From: Rotaria macrura | Lineage: Eukaryota; Rotifera; Eurotatoria; Philodinida; Philodinidae | DNA: 64,000 bases | Assembly (NCBI GenBank): GCA_900239685.1 | Contig: OENT01000334.1 | Location: 1-64,000 of the forward strand | Direction: 5' to 3' | Part shown: positions 13,803 through 26,500 of the stretch, piece by piece | How the letters are laid out: each line of letters begins with the position of its first letter | Numbering within the stretch: position 1 is the first letter of the stretch | The notes under the pieces: model-generated | Told to the model about the DNA's origin: nothing | What the model saw: the letters and a program-made list of their open reading frames with translations, nothing else | Database searches by the model: none | Program-made: the position numbers and the translations under genes

Positions 13803-16800
13803 TTATTTACTGTCTTGATAAAAATCTGCTATTTCCATAGGAATCAATTCAATTTTGCTCATATGTGCAGCAGATCGTGCAACTTGTATTAATGAATGAC
13901 ATTGTGAAACTAATTCAGATGAATAACCTGCATATGATGAATGAATCATGCTTGTATTCAATTTATCATCTTGAACATTCGACAAACGAAATGTAGTCGT
14001 AAATGATCGTACTATTTGTAAACACTCGTGTTCACTTTCTGATGTCCATGTATAGGCAACACATGAATTAGTTAAACTACTATAAAATATTGTTGATTTA
14101 TTAACAGTTATCAATTGAGGACCATCCATAAAATAGTCATCATCTTCTCTTTGTATTGTACCGGTCAGAAGAAAAAGTCGTTCATTGCGTGTGAGTGGAA
14201 TAGTCATTATGTCATGATTGATTTCATTTTGATAAAATGTTGCATATTCATCTAAGAGAAATTTTATTTGTGCATAATTTAATAAATGAATCGGTTTTTG
14301 ATACATATTAATAAGCGTATGAAGAGAAATTTCATTATAAATTAATCGAGTCATGTGAACGTTTGATAAAAACATCTGCAGCATTGATTCATCGATTACA
14401 TAAACTTCAACAATACTCTCAGCACGATAAGAACGATTTGATATCGATGAACTTTTATCATATAATAAATCAATACCAATAATATGACCTGCTGTATAGC
14501 ATGTTAAAAGATCTTCAGAACATTCGACAATGCCACGTACAATTACATAAGCCTCGGATGTAATGTAACCTTGTCGTAAGAGAATATCACCAGGTTGAAA
14601 CCATCGATGTCGTGTTTCTAATAATGTTTTGAAAAGAATTTTTTCATCTTTAGTTAAACTAGCGAATAATGATAGATCATCGAATCGATTATCTTGTTCA
14701 CGACTTAAATGTATCTTTGAAATACCCATGAAATGGCCATGTTCTAAATGAAAAAGTTTCTTTTGAATAAGTTTAAGAATGTGTGCATATTCATTTTCAT
14801 TGAGCATGCCCGTTTCATACAATTGAACAATCGCTATTGATTCATATTTTAATAACATTTGAGCACAACGTTTTGTCATTTCGAATGTCCAACATTTCTT
14901 ATACGTATGTTGTAAATCATGTAATAAGAGTGAAGCACGTATTTGTAACACTTTTGCTTCGCGAAGAACATTAGCCATGACAGAAGTATCAACATTGGCA
15001 ATTTCAGGAAATTTCACAAGCATATTTTCCATACGAGATTTAGCAGAATGAAATGCTAAAATAGAACGACTTTCAGATTTGACATATATTCAAACACATA
15101 CTGATTTAGAAAAACTAAAGGTATACCTAATGCTAATTCAATAGTAAATACTAAATGATCGAATAATAATTTTTCTGTTAATCGTTTTATACATTTGATT
15201 CTATCAAACTTGACAAGAAATTGTAACCATAAAGGCATACAGAAACGTTTTACAAGATTTTCCCAATGTCGTTTAAGTGATAAATTAGCTTTGGCTTCTT
15301 CTACAGATTCAATCAGTATTTTAAGTGTTCGTCGTCGAATCATCCCTAAATACCATTGCTTTTCATAATCGACACTTATAGCTGTTAGAAATCTTTTGAC
15401 AATTTCATTTCGCATATTTGTTTCATGACATTCACAATGGAAATCTGAATTAAACACCTGTTGAAGCACTGGTTCTACAATACATTGATCACTTGACAAT
15501 GAGTCTAAGTCGAATTGGTGAATGCTATTCGTAGAGAGACGATCACAATCATATTGAGATTTTAATTGATCAGAATATGATGAGATACGTTCGCAGGAAA
15601 AATTACCATGTGTTTGTCTTGATGCTAATGATAATCTTTGATGAATATTTATATCGTGTTCTTCATCTAATTCTTCAAGCAATTTTTCTGGTAAATAATT
15701 ATTTAATATTTTCCAATTTACATTTGCAAAATTAATGTCTTCTTTCATTTGATTGATTTGAATGGATGTTTGATGTCTCATATGTTTTAATGCTTGCAAT
15801 AATACAGATTGACTTTCGGGTGTTCCTAGAAAATAGAAATAATCAACATTGGAAATTCAATTCAATTTTTGTCGTTTTTTTTATTCAAATTTTCGAAATC
15901 TAATACCTTTATGAAGACCAAAACGTTTTACTAGCAACTTGCTTGTCGTACCATTAACGATTAATGTAAATATGACAATCATTGAAATGTGAAAAAGAAA
16001 TCGTTCACGAGTTGCACGATCAATATTTGAATCAAGACAAATTAAAAGGACAAGAATTAAAGCTGTTCGACCACGTAAACCACTCCATGCAAATATCACA
16101 CACTCTTTTGGATTCAAATTAATACCACTCCATGTTATCACTGGATGTAATACAGCTACAGTTAATACTCGGCTTACATGAATCAATAGATAAAGTATTA
16201 CTGATATACCGATATCCCTTGAAGTCAAATTTGTTTCTCTACCAACAAAAGAATGTGCTATAGTAAGACCACCAACAGTAAATGTTAGAATGTTTACAAT
16301 AAATATAACTATTTCCCATGCGCCAGCCATTGATAATTGAACATTAGTACTTACACAATACTTATGTTTAGCCATATATAAACCCATAGAAATAAGAGAG
16401 AGAACAGCTGATACTCTAAGTTCAGCATCAGCTATATAAAAAACAAGATACGTCGCACCAAACGTTATTGTTATTTCAATTTTCAATTCATTATTAATTC
16501 GACTTAAAATAAATACACATACAAAACCACAGATTAATCCAAAGAGAGGGCCACCTGACGAAGAAAAAGATAAAAACAAAATATTTGATCTCATCTCATA
16601 TTTATAGATATTCAATAGATCTTCAACTACTATAAAAAGAATAAAATTTTCTATATGTATTTCTTCTTACCAAGGCCATATCTGATCAGATTAATAAGAA
16701 TTTTCTCACTGGTATTTGAACTTCCCACAATGATATGATTAAAAATTGAATAAAACATAAATACAAATCCATCATTTAATAATGATTCAGAATCAATCAA

Positions 16801-17427
16801 TGATGATAGCGAATGACTAGCACCACAGTCTTGTAGCATAGTAACAATTATTACGGAATCAGTGGTACTTAATATAGAGCCGAATAGAAGACCCGTTAGC
16901 CATGACCAATGATAATCATCGGGAAATGAATAAACAACAAATAGTGTAACAGTACCTGTTGAAATAAGCACACCGAGTCCGGCTACGAAAATACTTGTAA
17001 TTAGATGTTGTTTAACAACATGAAAATGACAATTAAATGATGAATCGAATATAATTAATGGTAGAAAAACATAATAAATTAAATGAGGATTTATTGTACT
17101 TAAATAATGCTCGCCTCGAAGAAAATCATCTTCATTGAAACCACCTTTTATATGAGTTGCAATTATACCAATAATGAAACCAATGCATAAAACAAAGATA
17201 TTAAACGATAGATTTACTTTATGACGAAGAAATTTAACGAAGAATATTTTACATAAACATGAAGTTAATACAGAAAATGAAAGTATAAGAATTATGGAAC
17301 CGGCCGATGATATTTCATTATTTACAGTACTGTTGATTGATGTTATATTTAAATCTAAAATTTAGAAAATCTTCTCTGTATTTATATATTTCTTACATTT
17401 ATAAATTTCGATTAGCTTACCTTCCAT
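13803..17427 (-). CDS. SLC9C: SLC9C/SOS1-type Na+/H+ exchanger with cyclic-nucleotide-binding-like domain
   Basis: This is a membrane cation/proton antiporter. Five exons, 17427-17421, 17354-16671, 16554-15907, 15825-15127 and 15055-13803, join in phase to 3291 nt, 1096 aa. The first coding exon is only 7 nt (ATGGAAG). Residues 20-440 form the multi-pass exchanger core, with LPLIIFDSSF (100-109), STTDSV (D168) and ESLLNDG (N196, D197, the Asn-Asp ion-site pair). A soluble helical region follows. Residues about 809-912 resemble a cyclic-nucleotide-binding domain (RWFQPGDILLRQG, AYVIVRGIVE), but the usual Gly-Glu of the phosphate cassette reads IGIDLL, so ligand binding is uncertain. Animal sperm NHEs (SLC9C) carry a four-helix voltage sensor before this domain. 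Here exon 4 shows at most one hydrophobic stretch (about 660-682), so the layout is closer to plant SOS1. Introns are 66-116 nt. The gene appears intact. SLC9C placement is by layout, not phylogeny. Confidence 0.88.
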
Positions 17428-20400
17428 TGATAGACGACGCGTGTAACTTCTGATATTTTATTACAAATCTAAATTAATAAACTTGTTTAAGACTCTATTT
17501 ATTTATAAGCAATTGATCGAGAATGTTCTATGACAATATAGAACGTTTCAATCGTACTTATAATTGTATTGCTTAAGTTGATCTTTTACATATATCGTTC
17601 TGTTAGCGTTTTGACTCATTCGAAGATACTCATTAGTAGATAGATGGAATTGAGCAGTGGAATTTCGTGAAAATTTTCTGGCAAAAAGAAGACTGTTTAT
17701 TGATTTACCTATCGAATTCTTAGCACACACAATGGTTAGTTACAAAAGTCGATAACTTGAATAAGTCAACCCTCTATTCTTGAGAAATATTCCGTGAATT
17801 ATTAGATACATCCATAGGAAAAAACCTATGGAACGATTTCCTGATAATTATTTTCAAATAGTTCGACTGCATGAAGCATATCATATTTAATAATTTCCTC
17901 GTAAGATCCAACCCCATGAAGCTAAGTATGGGATCATATGTTTCGTTCACCTGTCAAATAAGACATAACGAAGGATTCCAGTTAAACAGAAGATTTTGTT
18001 CTCAGCATAAGAGACTTCAAATATAGACAATCTTTAACTGGCCCACATCGAAACATTTCGAATATCGTCAGTCATGTACGCCAAGGACGTCCTATGCATG
18101 AACTTTGGTAATTCAATGTTAAAAACTTTAATTTTATTCAAGTACATTTAACATAATTATGGAACAATAAAAGCACTTCCAATTGTAAATTATGCTCAAA
18201 TTAGTAGACACAAGCAAGAAATTAAATGCTATTTATATATTGTGGCAATCGTAGTAGGATACTAGTACAATATATAGCGAACGAAATGATTTCTATCTTA
18301 TTTTCTCTTATGTGCTCTTTCTTGAAGTTGACAGTGCATACACATTGATTTTCTGATGTAGGCATTTGAAATAATTGCCATTTAATTTAATGATGCATGA
18401 CAATAATAGAGTGACGTGGAAAAACTGATTGTATAACAGTTCCGGACTTGCCTCCGGCAAACAATCTTAAGTGTGTTATCATTTTATCTGCAGCAAAAAA
18501 GAAAAATCGCACTTTTCTAAGTGCAGTTACAAGTTGCTTTCAAGATGTCTTTTTTGCTACTCAATAAAAAGAAACTACGACTTTCAATATTAATCACATT
18601 TAACTTTGATTCAGTTATTTGTGATTCTTTTTTTTGTCAACGAATATACAATAATATATGAACTATATATTATGATTATAATATTATCTACTACTGAGGT
18701 CAACACCATACAATAAACGACTAAGCTCGAGTTCGTGTTACTTTTTATTTGCAACGTGTCTGGACAAGTATTCATATCGATTTGGATACTTAGATTGCTA
18801 CTTGATTTGATGATTGATTGGGTTATCAGTTGACAGATCGAATGATACTTCTGTATTGATGAAAGATGTATTCCTCTTCACGAATTCGAGTATCAGAAAT
18901 CATGATTACATAGCCAATGGAATAATGATTGTTTGAATTGAATACTAATGAATAGGATGAATGTGTAACTGAATAATTCGCCATGAATGAGCATCATATA
19001 TATATGACTAAATCATGTAGATATGTCTGTTGTTTTTTGTTCTTCTACAGATGAACAAACACTCATGAATTACAGAAATCAATCGAAAGAGACACTTACA
19101 ATATTAACCATATGTTTCGAAAACTCTCGACATCAACTGTCTCCTTACATAATTCATATAAATTTATATGCAAAAGAATAACTTGTATTTTAGGTTTCAT
19201 TGATATTTCTTTTGATGTTCGTAAGAAATACCTCTTCAATGATTCTTTGGAATATCAAATCGAATATAAACAGTTTTTGTTAGTGTTTGATTCAATATTT
19301 CTTTTTTCATTATGATTTGAATTTGAAAAGTTAGTTGATTTATCTGTTCTTTGTAATAGATTGATAACAATCATCAATCGTGAGTTAACATGATTAATTT
19401 ATTTCGAAATGTAAGTCTATGATCAATGTACACGATTACATAGTTTTTCGTCGAACAAAAGAAAAACCATCAGACAGTATAAGATGTTCGATTAGTTCTT
19501 GTTGAGCTATTTCACTTTTCATTTTTGTTTCTTTATCGGTAAAATTCATGTGTGTGATTCGATAAAACACTCGTTTTTTTCTTTCTCCATCACATAGCGA
19601 GCGTGTCATCAATTATCTTTACGTTAATGCTCAACTAAATTTATTTGTTCGAATAGTTTGATTTGATAAGCATCGAGTTCTCGTGTCAGTCTTTGTTTCA
19701 CGGCTCATAAAGCTCGTTGATCTAACGTCCTTGCGTCAATTATCTCATATAATTGTATCCTAGCTTAAAAAAGAAACATAGGACATGACGAAACTACTTA
19801 TTCATGAATTTATATTTAAACAAAACTAACGAGACTCTTTTGCGTAATTGCCCAAAAAGCTTTGATAAATCGTTTTTCAACTAGTATTTCAACGATCAGC
19901 TACAATATCTTAAATAACTTATCTACCAGTGTCTAGAGTAACTAAACGGAAGTGGACGTTGACAGAGTACTTGTAACCTTGAGAGGTTTTCGTTTCCTTC
20001 GCCGATGTTCTAGCCGTGTTACATATATATATATATAGATTGAGAACAAAACTACTCGTTCTGAATGTGATGATTCTTAAGGAATTGTCGTCTCATTGAT
20101 CTATCTCGAAAATGACCCTGTCTGTTGCAGCAATATGTAATGTTTTTCTTATCATCGAATCATAACAGAAATATATAGCTAACTCATAAGAACACATTTG
20201 ATTTTGTTAAACACAACACAAGTAGTACACATATCATTTTCTATTCAATATTCGAAAATGATTTTCAAAAATTAAACTCTCTTGTCAATGATAATGTGAA
20301 TATTGAACTATTTCATCAATCATAAATTACTTGTATGTATTTAATTTTGTTCGAATAATATGCATGAACGACATTTCACAAGCATACGATGTCGTAGATT

Positions 20401-21548
20401 AATCAATGTTCATCAGAATGTATTAAGTGTAAGTCACGCAAGAATTCAACAAAGTCGACGAAGATTTTATAATCAATGACTTAAATGAAGACATTCATCT
20501 CTAACATCTTTCTTATGTATAAATAGGATGAGATGTCGCTTATCATTTTGTGTTGCTCAGGAAAAGTAGACATGCTTACACATATATGCAATTTCTTTTG
20601 ATGATTAATTTTCAAGAATGATTTTTCATAAGGTCTTCTTCTTTTTATGTACTGCGACCAATTGTCATCACTAGTCTCAAACTAATAGCTAGATCATCGA
20701 TCAATTGATCGTTGCAACAATGACATGATAGTAAATTTCCATCAAACATTTATCTCGAGTGTACTTATTATAGATGCAATGGGAATCAACTTGCCTGAGA
20801 CATCATAGTATAGAAAGATTAACGATTGTTCAAAGAAGAGAAGACGTTTGTTCCGGATCAATCGACTTAATAGTAAGCAAATAGCAGTGAAATAATATTT
20901 TTTTTATTAGGTCCATAACTCTTATCGGAAGAATTTCTATGAATTTATTTTATGTGCATGTTTATGACTTTTTCCTCTTTGTCTTTAATCACATGTCTTG
21001 AAAATTTGACTCTTTAACTTGTATGCTTGCTGTGATCATTCACAACACACACGATATTGCCTTTATCAATAAACACTTCATCTAGAACAACGAAGTAATC
21101 CTAATGAGTGGAACAATAACAATAATATAAACTTTCTACTTATAGACAATGAGCAAAAAGTCTGTGAACAAACAAATGTTCTGTCTCTTTCTCTATTGTA
21201 TATATCACTTTCTTCTCACTTACTTACAGACACACATAAAGAGAACAAGGTGTTACAGACCGTTTGGCAACATGGATACTATTCCAACACTTGTTACTAG
21301 TCACAAGGTTTATTATGTAATATCTTTTTGTCAAGGCACGATTCTCATATAAGTATAATAGTAGTAACATTTGCTATCAAAATTAGTTATTCATTCTACG
21401 CGTGCCGCATCCGATTGATTAAGCAATCTTTAATTCTTTCTATATCCATCCATCGATCTATCTTTCTATCTATTCACTGCGATTGATATTTTTCCCCTTG
21501 TCGCCTGTTCAATCGAATCTCATCTTATACATATAAACATGCACGGGT

Positions 21549-21657
21549 ATACACACACACACACATAACATCAACATAGATCAAGATAGATGGATCAATA
21601 CATAGATGTAAAGATATATGTATATATATATATATATACATAGAGTGTGTGTGTGTG
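21549..21657. repeat. Compound (CA)n / (TA)n / (TG)n microsatellite
   Basis: (AC)n at 21549-21566, (TA)n at 21615-21640 and (TG)n at 21645-21657. The CA and TG runs are complementary and flank the TA run, so the strand could fold into a loose hairpin. Confidence 0.85.
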
Positions 21658-22849
21658 AAAGATAGAGAAGAAGTAAGATTAGTAGAGAAATGATCTTAGT
21701 TCCTGTCATAAGAATGATTTTTTCCTGTCTATGTTCATTACAATATATATGATGTCATGATGATGAAAATTAATTTTCTCTGTTCCTCAATTAAGTAGAA
21801 ACAGTAAGTCACTTGTATACCACACTACTAGTAATAAATCAAATTACAATGGTAAGTATATACGTATTGCTGAAATCTAATTCAGTTCGAGTATCATGAT
21901 CAGAACAAATAAGTGCTGTAATACTCGCAAGAACTTATCCTTATGTCTATCAAAGACTTGAAAAATCACGAACAATAGTCTCGTCGCTTGCATTGTTATG
22001 TTTGCCTTTGTCGCTCGTTCTTTTATATCCACATATATATTCACATAACTACACATATAATCAAGCTGCGCGCTCGATTAAATAACCGTGCAAATGATCA
22101 TCGTATTACACTAGTTCAGGGCAGATGAAAAGGGGGAGGAGGCACCAGTAGAAATAAAATTAAATAGACCTATCAAGCACAACCATTAGGTTATGAAGAG
22201 AATAGGATATAAAAGAAAAAAAATCAATATATATATATACATATATATAAATACACCTGACGAAAACCATTCAAAAGAGCCAATTCAATTACGGGTCAAC
22301 TGTAAACATACAATCGACACACAAAGAAATGTTACGGTATGTCATTTTATATTTATATATGGATTGATGAATGTGACAAAAACTTAGACGTAAGTAGAGA
22401 TTTTCACAACGCAATAGTTTAATCGCATTACTGACTATTTAAAATAAGGAATATACAGTTATATTAGAAAAAATAAAATCATTGATATTTATTTGATTGA
22501 TAAGGCTTACATTACAAAATCTACTTTCGTACGAATAAATACTAGACATGATCAATAATATATATATATATATTTCTAAATGAATCTTCTTTTATGGCGA
22601 TAGGATGAGAATATATTTCATTCACATTTTTTTCCTTTGTGAGGTGTCCATTTCGTCATCTAATACAGAAAAAGATTTATTTTCGCTTTGTTTTAAACAT
22701 TTCTTTGTTCCAGACAATCAAATAGACAGACAGAGGTCAAGTTGATGAAATACGATGACTTATATTTAAAGAAACATTCAGTTTTTTTTTGTATCTTATT
22801 AGCTTGATTATTTCCTTTGCTCAATCACAAATGATTCTTCATCAACATC

Positions 22850-22907
22850 ATCCTCTTCTTCTTCTTCTTCTTCTTCTCCTCCTCCTTCGCCTTCTCTTCA
22901 TCTTCTC
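22850..22907. repeat. (TTC)n/(TCC)n polypyrimidine repeat
   Basis: A run of TTC and TCC triplets lies about 650 bases before the predicted first coding exon of the p140Cap-like gene. It is purely pyrimidine over most of its length. Confidence 0.85.
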
Positions 22908-23549
22908 AAACAAATCAAGATTCAAATGCTAACAAAACACAATCAATGTTGTGTCTTCTTTTGTTCATTCGTTAATATTTTTCTCTATAAACGACGAAAA
23001 GACATCTGTTTCACAACTTACACATTCTTTTAATTTGTTCACTATACTTTTTTTCTTTTCATGCAAAATTTTAAATATTTCATGTCTTTTCTGCTCATTT
23101 AATTTCTTATTCTTTTTCAACTACATGTTTCCGCATCTCATCATTTAACATAGTAAGTAAAATATAGCAGTACAAAAAAGAAAAGAAAAACTTCTATACA
23201 TTCTAAAATGTAAGTATCAGTAGTTCGTCTTGCATTATTTTGTCTCACTTTTATCTTGCGTCTATCAAACGCAAACAAATCGATTAAGACTTTCTTCATT
23301 ATATTCTACAGTTGCTTTATACACATGTACATGTGCGTGTTGTTCTTGTAATCGGAGGATCAAGCACGTAATTATTGATTGTGGCTTTTGTTTACATTTT
23401 TCTGGATAAAGACGAACCAGTGGATCATCATCATTCTCACACTTTTGTATTCTAGATTAATATACGAAAAGGAAGAACTTCGTCTTCGAACAACAATCAA
23501 AACGTCTTTTTATTATTTCTTCTAAGTTGACAAGCACATTCCAAACACG

Positions 23550-26500
23550 ATGGGTCTCGCTGACTCGAAAATACCAAAACATCTTGAAACATCATCTAAC
23601 CGTAAGTAATAGAATTCATTTAAATAAATATATATATATATTAACATATGTATTATGTGTGATTTATAAATCATGAAAGAAAGAGTGAGAGGGCTGTATA
23701 ATAGCAGAAGTTTAGTATTAGTAAAGAGGTTCGAATGATTAATATTAAATGATTATTGCTATATATTTTGAACGGTTTATTAGTAGAATACACTTGGATT
23801 GTTGCACAATATTAAAACTTCTAGATGATGAGAACGTCGACAAACATTCAATTACATGCTGATTCATATATTCTTAGATGTCTTTTCCCCTAACTGAACA
23901 ATATGAATATTTAGAAAAATGTCAACAACTAAAACTAATCACGGACTATATTGTTCATGAAGAACATGACATAAAAATGAATATATATATATATATCTTG
24001 GCGTTTTATTTATAGAAATATAACCATGAATATTAGAGAAAACAACTAAGTAATTTTAGAAATATTTCAATAGATGTCTCAATCGAAAATAATCAGTACT
24101 TGCAAAAAATTTATCGGATATGATTAAAGATGAATGGAAATTTAATCGGTCTCTTACGACACTTGTCTTTCTTTCTTCATGCATGATGAAAGAGGAACTC
24201 TTTTTTATTTATTTAGCAGAATTATCCCATTACCAAAATGCAGAAAACATAGGAAAATGTTAATTTTGTATAAACAAAAGACATAAGCTAAGATCGAGTC
24301 CATAATAGGATCGTTCTTGTTTTTTACATTGTTTATTACTCAACCTCGAAGTTCTTTGGCGCACATTTGTTCTCTATTTTAACAATTTTTTATTCTTTGA
24401 TCGTCGCGACTGTCATCATCATTGTCATCATCGATTTTTTTTCCTATTATCAATATTATTATTATTATTTGATCTTAGTATTGAATAGATGAATGTACAT
24501 ATGATTGTGTTTGTCATCGGAGCCGGTGTGCGTGCCATAGCACACACGCGTCAATAGAAACTTACTTGTGTATGTTGTGTGAGTGTGTGCCATGGAACTT
24601 TAAAACATTTTGAGAGCGCTCAACCGACTGCTCGCATGCTAGAGTATGTGTGTATATATAAATATATATGATCGTCTTTACTAATCTTTCTTCTTTTTTC
24701 TCTTCTTTTTTTTCTTTGTGGTTTAGTTCAGTGACACTTCATGTTGAAACAATGAGAGACGCCGCCATCGACCATTTTCAGTTGGGCGACAAATTACTTT
24801 GACGGCGGGTGACCGCTACTTTTACAACTAGTCTCATGATGATATTTTTCATTGTACATGCATACATTTATATATATATACAACATGGTCAAGTGAACAA
24901 CAGAGAGAATATGAGTCCGTCTTCGATAGTCGTAATTGACTTGGGCAGATGTCCACATTCTCTTCGTTGTACCCTATTACTCTTGTGTTGATCATTCCAT
25001 GTTCATATCTTTGTATGGGTGTGAGTGTGCATGTTCAAATTAGTTCGACCACATGCTCATATGTATGATGCTACTGTTTATACTGTCGATTTCTATTTTT
25101 TCTTGCCTCCGCCCTCTCTACTAGTTTCTCTAGCAGCTGATGACCTTCATCGCAAAACAATTCTATTATATTTCTATAGTATTCTTAATCATGAATGACT
25201 ATATATATACCGTCCGAAGAGGAATATGAAGTGTACAGAAGTATAAACTGGATCATATTAGTATACCATACTTATGAATATATATATATATATATATATA
25301 TCCATATGTATTCTTTTCTTTATCAATCTATCTTTTTTATCCTATGAGATGAGAAATCTTAAAATATCAGCGTGTGACTGTAGCAGTGACGCGGTAGATA
25401 GTTATAGTAGTAGTATAGAAATAGAAAGGAAGAAAGAAAGAAAGATGCGGAACCTTGTTTTGTCGGAACCTAATTCAATTGGGGGAAATAGAGTGAGTGA
25501 ATAAGCACGAGTTGACAAATGCTTGTTATTATTGAAAGACGATAGAAAAAGACGGATTCTGATTTTCCCTTTTCTTATTCTACAGCATCATCTCTTTCGA
25601 TTACGTCTTTGACTGAAGTACATATACACAAACGAGGAGTACGAGGCGGAGATCGCTAGTTTCCGCTTCATACATATGTATATTTGCGTCAATCATATTT
25701 GATCAACGCTTTATTACTTTTTTCCTACTCTTAAAATTTCGATTGTTGATCGCTTTATATATTATCATTAAACATGATCTTGACGTAACTGATTTCAAAA
25801 TCTAGATTATTTTTTTGATTCATGTTATTGTCGCTTCGAATACGTTTCAATGATTATTAGTTTCAAAAAGGCAGACGTATTCATTATAGTTAGATTCTTT
25901 TGAAAGATATACAGATAAACGAAACTGATCACTAGTTTGTAAGCTATGAAAGTTGATCCGATGATGAATACAACTTCAGCCGACGACGATGTTTGGGTAT
26001 TAAGAAATCCATCTCATCATAATCATCATCATGATCGAAGAATGAAACAAGGTAATGAAAATATCTTATGCTTTTCTTGTTGTACTTTTTTTTCCCCCAG
26101 GTTCTATCCTTCGATAATTTCACAATGATTATCATTACTTTCCAATGCATTGAATATGATTATTTTGAAATAGGACAAAAAAATTGAAGAAATCCTTGAA
26201 CGTTCGCTTGTCATTTCTTCAATAGAAATTATACTAAATTGACATTTATAATTACACTAATTTTTGGTCATATGAGAGACAAATAGTTTCGATCAACAAA
26301 ACATAGATTCAGAAGAATATAATAAAATAATTACTATGATTAAATTTATCTTTATCAAATAACAGTCTTTTCTTATTGTTATGTATTATAATAACAGAAA
26401 AGAAAACATGAGGATTTTGACTTGTTTTTGATATAAATTGGTTTCATGGCATATGGTTCGTCGATTTGATAAGAACCGGATGTTTCGCTGTATCTACAGA

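Larger units (their letters stand above)
17428..23549. other. Divergent intergenic spacer
   Basis: This 6.1 kb AT-rich spacer separates the minus-strand exchanger from the plus-strand p140Cap-like gene, so it should hold both promoters. A 60-codon minus frame at 17730-17548 lies just upstream of the exchanger start; it has no recognisable homologue and may be leader sequence. Simple repeats occur at 21549-21657 and 22850-22907. I see no convincing gene or structural RNA here. Confidence 0.5.
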
